This document shows positions 56,001 through 64,000 of a stretch of DNA of 64,000 nucleotides, one piece after another. Numbering within the stretch: the stretch's first letter is position 1; every line of letters begins with the position of its first letter. Position numbers and translations under genes: made by a program. Below the pieces are notes generated by a model that saw nothing but the letters and a program-made list of their open reading frames with translations, did no database searches and was not told the DNA's origin. Source of the DNA: Bacteroidota bacterium (GTDB taxonomy: Bacteria > Bacteroidota > Ignavibacteria > Kapaibacteriales > NICIL-2); the NCBI GenBank assembly GCA_019695345.1, contig JAIBAE010000010.1, positions 1 to 64,000 on the forward strand, written 5' to 3'.

Positions 56001-56307
56001 TGTATCCTTCATCCAGAGATTTTTTTCTTCGTACTTGTTGCTTACAATAGGTAGAATTATCCTCGCCAAGCAGAACAATCAAGTCATGATACCAACTCAA
56101 TACACTATCATCATTCGTAACCACTAAAAGTCTTGTTCCAAGCTTTTGCCACAGCGAGGCAACCGTTACAGCTTTTAGCGAACCGGATAATGTTTTGATT
56201 GAAAGTGAAGTTTTATTCTTTGATACTTCTGAGATAATAGAAGTATAAAACGCAGTTTTTTGAAACGCGGAAAGTAACTGTGGGATTTGTGGTGATGCTG
56301 AGTTCAT
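53005..56307 (-). CDS. mfd: Transcription-repair coupling factor
   Basis: 1,100 residues. UvrB-like N-terminal region, the RNA polymerase-binding domain (about 420-500, GDLIVHIDKGVGQFDGL), and a RecG-like helicase motor with GDVGFGKTEVAIRAAF, DEEQRFG, TATPIPRTL and QLRGRVGRS. A C-terminal TRCF domain follows. It removes RNA polymerase stalled at lesions and recruits UvrA. A GGCGAT-ACC / GGTAATCGCC hairpin lies 24 bases upstream of its start (56331-56354). Confidence 0.96.
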   Translation of the reverse strand: MNSASPQIPQLLSAFQKTAFYTSIISEVSKNKTSLSIKTLSGSLKAVTVASLWQKLGTRLLVVTNDDSVLSWYHDLIVLLGEDNSTYCKQQVRRKKSLDEGYNVELLDIVDTVTTLERNPIAAVVCSPESFLLSLPKRDVVTENLYALKRDQHVPYEEFQHHLLLHGFERQDYVSKPGDISIRGGIVDVFPIGWSTPLRIEFWGDTIESIREFDPLSQRSIREHTSIEFVAKYFHEQSDEFGATLLDYIDENTIVILDEPEQLESVFEKAESSTIFHQLRNNRIISINPFGNTDIETRSAQQPNFESSVEKFFTALGEDEELQKKIFICAEGTIHTKRIRELIENVEERYDQDHLEYKPVSTHKIHWANSTLHSGFRWDDEGIVCYTEHQVFNRQRFRDANRHQNPNGITLRELQQLRKGDLIVHIDKGVGQFDGLETITIGGSKQETIRLIFAEGDVLYVHLNYVNKLQRYSSQEGVAPKLSKLGSGEWERKKARTKKKIKDIARELIKLYALRKSQRGFAFPTDTVWQKEFEASFMYEDTPDQARATAEVKHDMESDTPMDRLVCGDVGFGKTEVAIRAAFKAAQGGKQVAVLVPTTILAHQHHITFSERLKRYPVKVDVISRFRSTDEQKSISNGLEAGTIDILIGTHRILSKDMQFKNLGLLIIDEEQRFGVGAKEKLRQLRTNIDTLTLTATPIPRTLNFSLMGARDLSNIETPPRNRLPIDTNIIQWDDDEIRKGITRELERGGQLYFVNDKIENLDAIAMQLTEIVPGLRFGIAHGQMDSSKLETVMERFLERKFDVLLATKIVESGLDIPNVNTIFINRADRFGLAELYQLRGRVGRSTRQAYCYLIVPPVKTLNRIAIRRLQAIEEHTDLGSGFHLAMRDLEIRGAGNLLGGEQSGFIAEMGFELYQKILDEAVQELRQEEFSTVFQDKPIPVNLSNDELSIELDTDALLPDTYIPKDTERFEFYKKLYNADSEFKLNEIVSELRDRYGALPKEAEELLFAVRLRMITLPTGFVRVIVRANSMSIELPESSATQFYEKAFTPIASTVAGMHGARFLQKGKKGYVEIMYGGRDEAINIMEQFARVVYEVTHE

Positions 56308-56406
56308 TCTGATACCATAAAATAAAACCAGGCGATTACCTTATGGGTATCGCCATTTCATTGCAAAAATACGCTTGAGTCATAGAATACATCAGAATAT
56401 TTTGGG

Positions 56407-56475
56407 CTCTGTCATCTGCCGAAGCGAGCTATACTGCGCCGTCACACGGGCGGGGTCTGAGCGTTGCAGCGGCGC
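56407..56475 (+). repeat. B-type half-element (left-facing)
   Basis: TCATCTGCCGAAGCGAGC then CTGCGCCGTCACACGGGCGGGG. Left half of a composite closely matching 61233-61416. Confidence 0.82.
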
Positions 56476-56519
56476 ATATCCATAATCCTGGTATAATTTT
56501 AACCGAACTTTCTTCTCTG

Positions 56520-56584
56520 TGCGACACGCATTGGTTGGATCGGACCGGGTTGCCGAGCTTATCGGTTGCTACGGCAGCTGCGAG
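56520..56584 (-). repeat. B-type half-element (right-facing)
   Basis: TGCGACACGCATTGG, GGACCGGGTTGCCGAGC, then CGGTTGCTACGGCAG. Right half of the composite; the 44 bp between the halves also resembles the spacer of the copy at 61300-61345. Confidence 0.82.
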
Positions 56585-56743
56585 AATTCCAAGGTCAAGT
56601 TTACATGTCTTCTTTTACCATGAATGTGTACTTTAATACCAAAAAATATTAAGTTCTCACCCGAATAAATTCTACTGCTAATTGAAAATAAGTTGCTTAA
56701 ATTAAAGTTACTTAATAAGCAAAGCCAAATTGATGGAGTAGCA

Positions 56744-59700
56744 ATGAGAGTCTTTTTCATCTTAATGATTGTTCCGTTATCATTAATAGCACAAGTTGGT
56801 AAACATGGCAGTAAGACTATCAGCAGTCAAACTATTGTAAATGAATATACCTATCTTACACAAGATGCAATATCAACTAATATTCTGCATGTTACCAATT
56901 CCTTTTTGAATCAGAATAATAGATTCCAAACCAACCTTAGTCCTGGTGATTTGATAATGGTAATTCAGATGCAGGGTGCAATAATTAATGGCACTCCACA
57001 GGATTCATCGTGGGGTAGTGTACTAAGTTATCAAGGTAGTGGACTACACGAATTTGCAGAAGTTTTAGAAGTCCCTGATAACACTACAATAATTATAAAA
57101 TGCAGACTAAAATATAATTATTCATACTTAGCCAAGACTCAAGTAATTCGTGTGCCGCGATACACAACCCTGACTATTTCAGATAACGCAACACTTACAT
57201 GTCCTGAATGGAATGGACAGATGTATGGTGTAGTTGTTGTAGAAGCCAATAATAATTTTCAGGTAAATGCAAGTGGTGTAATATCAGCGAACGAAAAAGG
57301 TTTCCGGGGTGGTAGGAAAGTAAATAATGGCGGCTCGTTCAATATTCAAGATTACTATTCAACGAATACAAATATTGCAGGTGAAAAAGGAGAAGGAATA
57401 GCAGGGTTTACAACCGATCTTAATGTATATGGCGGCTATTTTTGCAGAGGTGCCGCCGCAAATGGTGGCGGTGGAGGAGACGCCCACAATGCAGGGGGCG
57501 GCGGCGGTGGTAATGGTGGTGACATAACTTATTACTCCGGTTTTGGAGTGCCAGATATTTCTACTCAGTTTTACATTAATGTTTGGAATACTGAACGTGC
57601 AGGGTTAGCCAATGAGCTCTCACCCGGAGGTGGGAGAGGTGGTGCAACTTGGGCAAGAAACAACATAGACCCTAGTGTATATCCTCCCGGAAATAGTTTA
57701 TACAGTGGTGATAACAAACATGTTACTGGTGGATTAGGTGGGCGACCATTAGATTACTCAACAGGTAGAATATTTCTTGGTGGTGGTGGTGGTTCCGGTG
57801 ATGGCAATAACTCTGCTGGAACTGCCGGAGGTAGGGGTGGAGGTTTAATTTATCTTCTTTGTAATGGAACTTTAACTGGCAATGGCTATATAGTTGCTAA
57901 TGGTGCTACTGCACTTGCTACAAATGGTGGAGGTAACGATGGTGCCGGTGGTGGTGGAGCCGGAGGTACTATTGTTTTAAATTGCAATACATCTATTTCA
58001 TCTCAACTGATTATTGCAGCTAAAGGTGGTGATGGTGGAAATTATGTTGCAATTCCCGGGGCTTTACAAGATGCATGCGGACCCGGAGGAGGAGGAGGTG
58101 GTGGTGTTCTGGTTACAACATTTGCAGTTCCTAATATTCTAATTGGTGGACTAAGTGGAACAAGTAATTCCTCAAGCAGTCCAACATTTCCCTGTTACCA
58201 TTCTACAAAGGGTAATTTAGGAAAAGTCTACCCATTAGTTTATACACCATTAGTTTTCAATGCTGCCTTTGCGGATGCAGGTCCAAATCAGGAATATTGC
58301 CTGTCAGGCGATTCTATTGTATTAAAGGTTACAACAACAGGTACAGCAGTGAGGACTGTGAAATGGTCGCCAAGAAATTATGTTGGCTGTGAAAACTGCA
58401 TTGAAACAAAAGTTCATCCTTCAGGCAACACTATGTTTTATGTAACTGTAACGGATAGTTCCGGTTGTTCTGCAGTTGATTCAGTATATGTAAAAGTTAA
58501 ATTCAATAGCTCACCTATTATACTAAGCAAGAATGCTACAATATGTGCTCAAAATGATTCTGCCGTCATCTCTTTTTCGGGTAATCTTGATAATCCTCGA
58601 TGGTCACCATCAATTGGGTTAAAGTGTGATAGTTGCAACAGCACTGTTGCAAAGCCGACCACTACAACCTGGTATAAATTAACGGGAAACGATCCAAACG
58701 GATGTCCATATAAAGATTCTGTTCTTGTAAGTGTTTTACCCAAAGCAGTTATTAATGCTGAGCCAGATACAGTATTATGTACTTCAACAGGTGTGATATT
58801 AACTGCAACAGGTAATTTTCAGACTGTTGAATGGTTCCCTCCAACAGGGATTTCTTGCACTACATGCCCGCAGACTGTTGCAACACCGCCTAAAAAAGAC
58901 ATGGTGTATTATGCTATTGGTAGAGTAGGTAATGGTAATAAATGTGATGCCATGGATTCAGTTAGAATCAGATATGCACCAGGCGTTGAAGGGCTATTAC
59001 CAAAGACTCTAAGTATTTGTGATGGACAGTCAACAACTCTAACTGTACCTTTTGGTGGAAAGGTTAAGTGGACTCCAACTTCAGCTGTAAACTGCGATAC
59101 ATGCAAGACAGTTACTGTGAATGTTAAAGCAAATACTATTATCACCGTTGAAGGCGATTCAGCGGGATGTAAATCAAAGGTTCAGATTGATGTTAAGATT
59201 ATAAATTCTACAATAAATTTTTCGTTGAGAAAGGATACTGCAATTTGCAGAGGAGAAAGTGTTGAGTTGAAAACAACAGGAATATCTGGTGCGTCCGAAG
59301 TAAGTTGGTCACCTATAGATGGCTTGAATTGTTCTACATGTGTTAGCCCAGTTGCATCACCCAATAAAACAACAAAATATTATGTGAAGGTTGGTTCAGG
59401 GAGTTGTTCCAAAGTAGATTCTGTTACGGTGTCTGTTAAGTATGCAAATATTGCAAGCGTTCAGCCTGCTCAGATTACTCTTTGTAAGAAAGATACAACT
59501 CAGGTTCATATTCAACGCCAAAATCCAAATTCAACCATAACGTGGACACCAGCGAAAGGACTGTCATGTAGTACCTGTCCCGACCCAATTTTAACTGCGG
59601 ATAGCAGTAAAACATATAGCATCATTATTCATGATGATGGTGGTTGTGATACCACATTACAACTTACAGTAACAGTAAATTCTCCTCCGGTATTTTCTGT

Positions 59701-61219
59701 ACAAAATAAGTTCCTAACTGTATGCAAAGGTGAATTTACACAAGTGAATGTTGTTGGGGACACAACCGGTGAAATTACATGGATACCAAGTATAGGAGTT
59801 GGTTGTACAACATGTGCGTCAACTACATTACAACCATCACTCTCAACAACATATTACATCAGGCAACGGAATGCTAGTACCAACTGCGAATCCTTGGATT
59901 CGGTACATGTAACAGTTAAACCATTACCCGTTGTTGATAGTGTAACACCAAATCTAAAAATCTGTGTTAATGGGGCGGTACAACTCTATGCATCAAAAGG
60001 GACATCATATAAATGGACACCATCGCAAGGATTAGATAGAGATGACATTCAATCGCCAACTGCAAAACCAAATCTTACAACGTTGTACAATGTCAGTATA
60101 TTTAATATAGAAGCATGCTATAAAGATACAACTGTGCTGGTAGAAGTTATCCAATGTGGTGATGAAATTACAATTACTTCCAATCCTACATTTGATACTA
60201 TAGTAGCATGTGATACATCATTAGTTACTTTGAATATTACAAACAAAGGGCAAATACCAAATACCATTGATAGTATAACCATTGAACAACTTCTAAATTG
60301 TACTATTGATAAAGTATTTCTCAAATCATCTCAAAGTACAAACCTTCCATATACAGTTAACCCAAATGAAACCTATACAGGACTAAGTGTAAAGGTACTA
60401 CCCAATAGTAACGGTCCGTATTCGGCTTTGATTAGAATACACAACAGCCATGTTGATAGGGTAGATACTATTCGGATAGATGGAAATGCAGTTAATAGAA
60501 TGGTTAAAGCAGAAATACCGGGTAACACCATTGAAATTGATACTTCGTTTATTTTACCGGTAAGTGTAACCTCAATGTATTGGAATGAATTGCAGATAAA
60601 CCAAGTTAGAGCTGTAATTACTACCGAAATGGGTAGTATGACTTTAGATTCCTCTGTTAAAATTGTATTGGGACCAGTAACTGATACTTCATGGTCTGTT
60701 ACATATAATTCACAGGAAAGCACACCCAATACATTTGTATTCTACTTATCCGGTTCTACACCGTTACATAGTAATGGAATGTTGTTTCAGCCAAGTTTTA
60801 TTTCATTACTAAATAATACGTTTTCTTTTAAACCAACTATTTCACTTTCATATCCCGGATTACGGATAGATTGTGTTGATGAAGAAAGTAGTTCAGATTC
60901 CATTAATGTATTTACATGTGCAGCATTTATTAGGAGAGTTCGTATTGGTGCAGTTACCGGATTTTTAACTCTCAAACCAAATCCTGTTTCTGATGGTACT
61001 GAGGTTATGTGTAATTACCAATTAGGTCATCATGAAAGAGTTATCATTAAAGTTGTTGATGTGGTAGGAAGAACCATACAAATCCTTAAAGATGAATACC
61101 AAAGGGAAGGAATACATACTGTAACCATCAATGCAGAATCCACTGAGTCTGGTTTGTATTATATAGTCTTACATGCGGGTGGCGATGTGTACATGCAGCC
61201 TTTAGTAATTTCAAAATAG
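56744..61219 (+). CDS. Giant secreted surface protein: Gly-rich domain, eight Cys-rich Ig-like repeats, T9SS tail
   Basis: 1,491 residues from MRVFFILMIV, with GGAG 6 bases upstream. Signal peptide 1-17. An N-terminal beta-rich region is followed by a glycine-rich block (about 185-495, many GGGG runs). Eight tandem repeats of about 75-80 residues follow (about 505-1140). Each begins with a strand carrying one Cys and has a W-x-P...G-L-x-C-xx-C centre (GCENC, KCDSC, SCTTC, NCDTC, NCSTC, SCSTC, GCTTC); the eighth keeps WTPSQGLD but lacks the CxxC. The end is a T9SS domain (KPNPVSDG to PLVISK). Probably an adhesin or matrix protein. Confidence 0.85.
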   Translation: MRVFFILMIVPLSLIAQVGKHGSKTISSQTIVNEYTYLTQDAISTNILHVTNSFLNQNNRFQTNLSPGDLIMVIQMQGAIINGTPQDSSWGSVLSYQGSGLHEFAEVLEVPDNTTIIIKCRLKYNYSYLAKTQVIRVPRYTTLTISDNATLTCPEWNGQMYGVVVVEANNNFQVNASGVISANEKGFRGGRKVNNGGSFNIQDYYSTNTNIAGEKGEGIAGFTTDLNVYGGYFCRGAAANGGGGGDAHNAGGGGGGNGGDITYYSGFGVPDISTQFYINVWNTERAGLANELSPGGGRGGATWARNNIDPSVYPPGNSLYSGDNKHVTGGLGGRPLDYSTGRIFLGGGGGSGDGNNSAGTAGGRGGGLIYLLCNGTLTGNGYIVANGATALATNGGGNDGAGGGGAGGTIVLNCNTSISSQLIIAAKGGDGGNYVAIPGALQDACGPGGGGGGGVLVTTFAVPNILIGGLSGTSNSSSSPTFPCYHSTKGNLGKVYPLVYTPLVFNAAFADAGPNQEYCLSGDSIVLKVTTTGTAVRTVKWSPRNYVGCENCIETKVHPSGNTMFYVTVTDSSGCSAVDSVYVKVKFNSSPIILSKNATICAQNDSAVISFSGNLDNPRWSPSIGLKCDSCNSTVAKPTTTTWYKLTGNDPNGCPYKDSVLVSVLPKAVINAEPDTVLCTSTGVILTATGNFQTVEWFPPTGISCTTCPQTVATPPKKDMVYYAIGRVGNGNKCDAMDSVRIRYAPGVEGLLPKTLSICDGQSTTLTVPFGGKVKWTPTSAVNCDTCKTVTVNVKANTIITVEGDSAGCKSKVQIDVKIINSTINFSLRKDTAICRGESVELKTTGISGASEVSWSPIDGLNCSTCVSPVASPNKTTKYYVKVGSGSCSKVDSVTVSVKYANIASVQPAQITLCKKDTTQVHIQRQNPNSTITWTPAKGLSCSTCPDPILTADSSKTYSIIIHDDGGCDTTLQLTVTVNSPPVFSVQNKFLTVCKGEFTQVNVVGDTTGEITWIPSIGVGCTTCASTTLQPSLSTTYYIRQRNASTNCESLDSVHVTVKPLPVVDSVTPNLKICVNGAVQLYASKGTSYKWTPSQGLDRDDIQSPTAKPNLTTLYNVSIFNIEACYKDTTVLVEVIQCGDEITITSNPTFDTIVACDTSLVTLNITNKGQIPNTIDSITIEQLLNCTIDKVFLKSSQSTNLPYTVNPNETYTGLSVKVLPNSNGPYSALIRIHNSHVDRVDTIRIDGNAVNRMVKAEIPGNTIEIDTSFILPVSVTSMYWNELQINQVRAVITTEMGSMTLDSSVKIVLGPVTDTSWSVTYNSQESTPNTFVFYLSGSTPLHSNGMLFQPSFISLLNNTFSFKPTISLSYPGLRIDCVDEESSSDSINVFTCAAFIRRVRIGAVTGFLTLKPNPVSDGTEVMCNYQLGHHERVIIKVVDVVGRTIQILKDEYQREGIHTVTINAESTESGLYYIVLHAGGDVYMQPLVISK

Positions 61220-61232
61220 GGATTGAATGGAT

Positions 61233-61299
61233 TCGCTCTTCTGCCGAAGCGAGCAATACTGCGCCGTCACACGGGCGGGATAGAGCCTTACTTTTTCGC
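61233..61299 (+). repeat. B-type half-element (left-facing)
   Basis: CTTCTGCCGAAGCGAGC then CTGCGCCGTCACACGGGCGGG. Starts 14 bases after the giant gene's stop codon. Confidence 0.82.
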
Positions 61300-61345
61300 T
61301 GAAATGAGAAAAAGTCCTGATACCATTTTACCAAGACTTTCTCCT

Positions 61346-61416
61346 TCCTGCGACAGGCATTGGTCGGGTCGGACTGGGTTGCCGAGCTTGTCGGTTGCTT
61401 CGGCTATAGCGGGGAA
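61346..61416 (-). repeat. B-type half-element (right-facing)
   Basis: CCTGCGACAGGCATTGG, GGACTGGGTTGCCGAGC, then CGGTTGCTTCGGC. Ends 2 bases before the next gene's stop codon. Confidence 0.82.
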
Positions 61417-61418
61417 TA

Positions 61419-62126
61419 CTAATTGGTAATTTCAAGTCCGCCAAACAATACTGTAGTACGTATTGTAAGTGTGCATGTATGTTCACCTCCAATTGCTCGT
61501 AACATAGTATCGTTGCTAATACCACCAAACATAGGTGAGCCCTGAACTACTACATGCCAATGTTGCGGAACCTTGATTTCAACTCCGGCAAACGATACAT
61601 CAACGTCAAGCGATGCTTCGTTGCTTGCCATAGATGCATTGCGTAAGTCTAATTCAACTCCGGCAAAGGTAGACGATATTTTACCGCCACGAAACTTTTG
61701 AGAAACTACATTAGATTCAGTTCCACTGAATACAGCATGAATATCAATCACTTCATCATCTAATTGTGATGAACTTGTTTTATTACCTAAACTAAAATTA
61801 TGATTTATGGTAAACTTTGCTTCACGGTCTTTATCGCGAATTAAAAAACCTATTCCCCAAATTATGAGTGCAAGTGGTAATGCTGTAGCCCAAAAGTCTA
61901 TTTTGTACAGGTTATCAGCAATTAACAACCCGCCTAATGAAATTAACACCAAACTACCCATCAATTTGTTTGGTCTGGAAATCAACTGAACAACTCCCAT
62001 AACCACAAAGATGAGTGGCCACCAAGCTGAAAAAACATCTCCAAACGGTATAATTTGGAAACGGTCGAGTAGAAACCCTATTCCTAAAAGAATAAGAATG
62101 AGCCCCATGATATACCTTGAATTCAT
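61419..62126 (-). CDS. LiaF-like membrane protein (LiaI/LiaF transmembrane plus C-terminal beta domain)
   Basis: 235 residues. Four hydrophobic helices in about 1-105 (MGLILILLGIGFLLDRF, WWPLIFVVMGVVQLI, LMGSLVLISLGGLLIA, ALPLALIIWGIGFLI), then a C-terminal beta-helix-like domain (SSTFAGVELDLRNA, FAGVEIKVPQHW, VLFGGLEITN). This is the cell-wall-active antibiotic response (LiaF/YvqF) architecture. In Gram-positive bacteria LiaF restrains a stress two-component system; no such system is adjacent, so the role here is open. Confidence 0.78.
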   Translation of the reverse strand: MNSRYIMGLILILLGIGFLLDRFQIIPFGDVFSAWWPLIFVVMGVVQLISRPNKLMGSLVLISLGGLLIADNLYKIDFWATALPLALIIWGIGFLIRDKDREAKFTINHNFSLGNKTSSSQLDDEVIDIHAVFSGTESNVVSQKFRGGKISSTFAGVELDLRNASMASNEASLDVDVSFAGVEIKVPQHWHVVVQGSPMFGGISNDTMLRAIGGEHTCTLTIRTTVLFGGLEITN

Positions 62127-62191
62127 AATTCCTCCACTAGTCGATAGTTGTACGCAGTTGACTTACGTTGATAATCTTTTCAGGTTGCGAA

Positions 62192-63133
62192 TTATTTTCG
62201 TTCAGCTAAAAAGAGCGTTTGCCATGCCTCTTGGATTTGTCCAACAGTTAGATAACTTTGGGCAACTCTGTGATATAAGTTGCTTCTATTGTTTAGGTTA
62301 GAATTTTGTGTTAGTACAGATAACGCACCTGCGGGGTTATTTGTTTGCAACTCTATTTCAAACGAATCAGCAGTACTTACAATCTGAGTTTGTAACCAAT
62401 CGTTGTCAACACCCGGTATTGCAGTTACTCCAGCTAACTTCGCTAAATCACTACCGGTTAGAACTGTACTTTCTATAATATATTGTGGTAAGGCATCGAA
62501 GCCAATACCCTTAACCCGAGGCTGGGCGCATTCAAAGCACGATTCCGGCGTAACTCTCGAATACCATTTATAACCCATTCTCGCAACAAAGTCCATTTTT
62601 CGAGGGTCGATTTTACCATCGGTTAACACGGATTCTTTTACATGGAGTCTTAATACTCGTAATAACATAATATTACCGTTACCTCCTTCTTCTCGAAAAA
62701 GCTCGATGTTATTAATAAGTGAACACTCCATTGAAAAAGGAGATTCTTCTACTAACGGTGGCTTAACGGCTGTACTTTGTTTTTTATGAAATCCTGCTTT
62801 TACAAATTCATCAATGCCATATTCATAATCGGTGGATGCAAGATTCATTTGCTCAACCATTGAATAGGTAACAGCATTAATAGTACATTCCTTAGTCTCC
62901 ATAATATTCTTCCATGTATCTTTTACTTTTCCGGTGGCGGCTGCAATAGCAGGACCTATAGCAACCACAGGTGGCTTAGATGCATAGGCATTAAAGAAAC
63001 TGAAAGGGGAGAGATTGCAATTCCCATTAGCATCTATAGTTGACACAAAAGCTATGGGTCGGGGAGCAACTCCACTTAATAATATCTGATGAAAATCTTT
63101 GTGAGATATGTCTGAAGGTTCGTAGCTAAGCAT
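62192..63133 (-). CDS. Flavin reductase-like FMN-binding split-barrel protein
   Basis: 313 residues. The first 200 or so form a flavin reductase-like domain: LLSGVAPRPIAFVSTIDANGNCNLSPFSFFNAYASKPPVVAIGPA and TKECTINAV. The remaining 110 residues are an extension with a DALPQYIIESTVLTGSDLAKLAGV segment and a helical end, not recognised. Likely binds FMN and either reduces flavin or acts as an oxidoreductase on an unknown substrate. Confidence 0.8.
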   Translation of the reverse strand: MLSYEPSDISHKDFHQILLSGVAPRPIAFVSTIDANGNCNLSPFSFFNAYASKPPVVAIGPAIAAATGKVKDTWKNIMETKECTINAVTYSMVEQMNLASTDYEYGIDEFVKAGFHKKQSTAVKPPLVEESPFSMECSLINNIELFREEGGNGNIMLLRVLRLHVKESVLTDGKIDPRKMDFVARMGYKWYSRVTPESCFECAQPRVKGIGFDALPQYIIESTVLTGSDLAKLAGVTAIPGVDNDWLQTQIVSTADSFEIELQTNNPAGALSVLTQNSNLNNRSNLYHRVAQSYLTVGQIQEAWQTLFLAERK

Positions 63134-63315
63134 AATTGATTTTGAGGTTTAATAACAGTAAATAGTCTAATAAGACAAATATAGCCGACGAATTTATCAC
63201 AATTGATTAAAAATTTTGTTGTGGAATGGGTAGTGTGGTGTTATTTTCACGCACCTATTTGGGGAAACTAACTTCGCATTTAACATAATAATCACTTTAC
63301 AGTAAGGAAAAGGAT

Positions 63316-64000
63316 ATGCGTAAACTCACGTCTATTCTGTTGCTATGTGTTATGGCTTATGGAATTTTTGGATGTAGCGGTTGTGGTAAAAAGAAAGAAC
63401 ACAAACTCCCACCAAGTAATTCCGGCAACTTTAAACTTTGGAAGAAATACGACACACCTCCTGGAGCAGACCCAAGTGTTCCTGATACATTAGGTGGTGC
63501 AGGATTTGAAAAGATAGCTGAGAAAATGGGTTTTATAACTTATGTTCCTAAAGAAGAAGAGCTCAAATACTTTGGCGACCCACGTGCAAAAACAGGTGGC
63601 GAGATACACATAATATCAAATCAGTTTCCTGCCGTTTTCAGACCCGAAGGACAAAACTCAAATTCTGTTTATAACCAAGATATTAAGTCATCAGTTTATG
63701 AAACGTTGATTGGAACTCATCCTGTTACCCGAGAATATATTCCGGCATTAGCATCTCATTGGAAAATTTCTGATGATAAAATGACATTTACCTTCCGAAT
63801 TGACCCTAATGCACGTTTTAGTGATGGTAAACCGGTAACTGCTGAAGATGTTGTTGCGACCTTCAAACTATTAATGGACGAATCTTTACTTGAGCCTTCT
63901 AACATTGTAGTATTCAGTAAGTTCGAAACCCCAGTTGCATTAAGTAAGTATATAGTACAAGTTAAATGTAAGTCATTAAATTTCAGGAATCTATTATACT
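63316..64000 (+). CDS. Peptide/nickel ABC transporter substrate-binding lipoprotein, partial
   Basis: First 228 residues; the gene runs off the window. AAGGAAAAGG precedes the ATG. Lipoprotein signal MRKLTSILLLCVMAYGIFGC with Cys 20, then the SBP_bac_5 fold: GEIHIISNQFPAVFRPEG, SSVYETLIG, and the family segment ALASHWKISDDKMTFTFRIDPNARFSDGKPVTAEDVVATF. The insert between the lipid anchor and the fold (about 25-95) is longer than usual. It would deliver oligopeptides to a permease encoded to the right. Confidence 0.85.
   Translation, partial: MRKLTSILLLCVMAYGIFGCSGCGKKKEHKLPPSNSGNFKLWKKYDTPPGADPSVPDTLGGAGFEKIAEKMGFITYVPKEEELKYFGDPRAKTGGEIHIISNQFPAVFRPEGQNSNSVYNQDIKSSVYETLIGTHPVTREYIPALASHWKISDDKMTFTFRIDPNARFSDGKPVTAEDVVATFKLLMDESLLEPSNIVVFSKFETPVALSKYIVQVKCKSLNFRNLLY

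Larger units (their letters stand above)
56308..56743. other. 436 bp divergent intergenic region with a B/B composite
   Basis: Between mfd and the giant surface-protein gene. Holds a G/C hairpin near mfd and a 178 bp outward-facing B/B pair (56407-56584). 56585-56743 is A+T-rich, with no recognised site apart from GGAG before the ATG at 56744. Confidence 0.65.

Noticed and set aside
56331-56354. Hairpin before mfd as a terminator
   Set aside because: The stem is good, but the following T-run is interrupted and no minus-strand gene lies upstream; kept only as a note under mfd.
1-64000. CRISPR array, prophage, transposase or defence island
   Set aside because: No regularly spaced direct repeats and no phage, transposase or known defence proteins were seen in any frame.

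Overview
The window looks like chromosomal DNA of a Bacteroidota/Chlorobiota-like bacterium of the FCB group, possibly a Kapabacteria- or Ignavibacteria-type lineage (an inference). At least six secreted proteins end in type IX secretion (T9SS) sorting domains. Bacillithiol (BshC), HpnC/HpnD squalene synthesis and DUF5683 fit the same group, and several genes have clear Shine-Dalgarno sites. Base composition is A+T-leaning throughout.

Layout. 0.1-6.1 kb: a Tat/T9SS Rieske protein, nuoE, a secreted Asp-box propeller and two A+T-rich orphan genes. 6.5-10.6 kb: hpnD, hpnC and a PpiD-like folding factor, all on the minus strand. 10.9-20.2 kb: a metallo-hydrolase/Rieske/queG operon, an ABC membrane domain, an aldehyde dehydrogenase, bshC, a CheY-like regulator, a LEA-type lipoprotein and a CNNM/CorC protein. 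20.3-26.2 kb: two tandem paralogous secreted glycosidase-like proteins. 26.8-31.4 kb: a minus-strand series psd, pssA, purS, purQ, tatA, tatB, gatA. At about 31.5 kb the coding strand switches; an inverted pair of DnaA-box-like sites precedes dnaN, so this is a candidate replication origin. 31.7-46.3 kb: plus-strand dnaN, uvrA, etfB, etfA, a BFN/UVR protein, a CAU tRNA, ftsB-like, a RidA lipoprotein, DUF5683, pepA, an M1 peptidase and a GH57 enzyme. 46.7-48.3 kb: two more A+T-rich orphan genes, one interrupted by a stop codon. 48.4-56.3 kb: an OmpA-type protein, purB, tsaB, birA and mfd on the minus strand. 56.7-61.2 kb: a 1,491-residue surface protein. The right end holds a LiaF-like protein, a flavin-reductase-like protein and the start of a peptide-binding lipoprotein.

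The most striking signal is not a gene. About 26 intergenic copies of a 55-75 bp palindromic half-element occur in the window, in two sub-families (called A and B here). Each has a terminal mini-hairpin of the form TGC-N3/4-GCA. In A copies a second, longer-range stem shows compensatory base changes. Where two halves share an intergenic region they always point outward, giving composite elements mostly 140-200 bp long. Two B pairs are instead split by 1.5-2 kb of A+T-rich DNA, each holding two orphan secreted-protein genes and copies of a third repeat (C). This resembles a family of non-autonomous mobile or structured elements that may carry cargo.

Other points: a perfect 281 bp tandem duplication at the 3' end of gatA, a terminator-like hairpin directly in front of hpnC, and a Rieske protein that carries both a twin-arginine signal and a T9SS tail.
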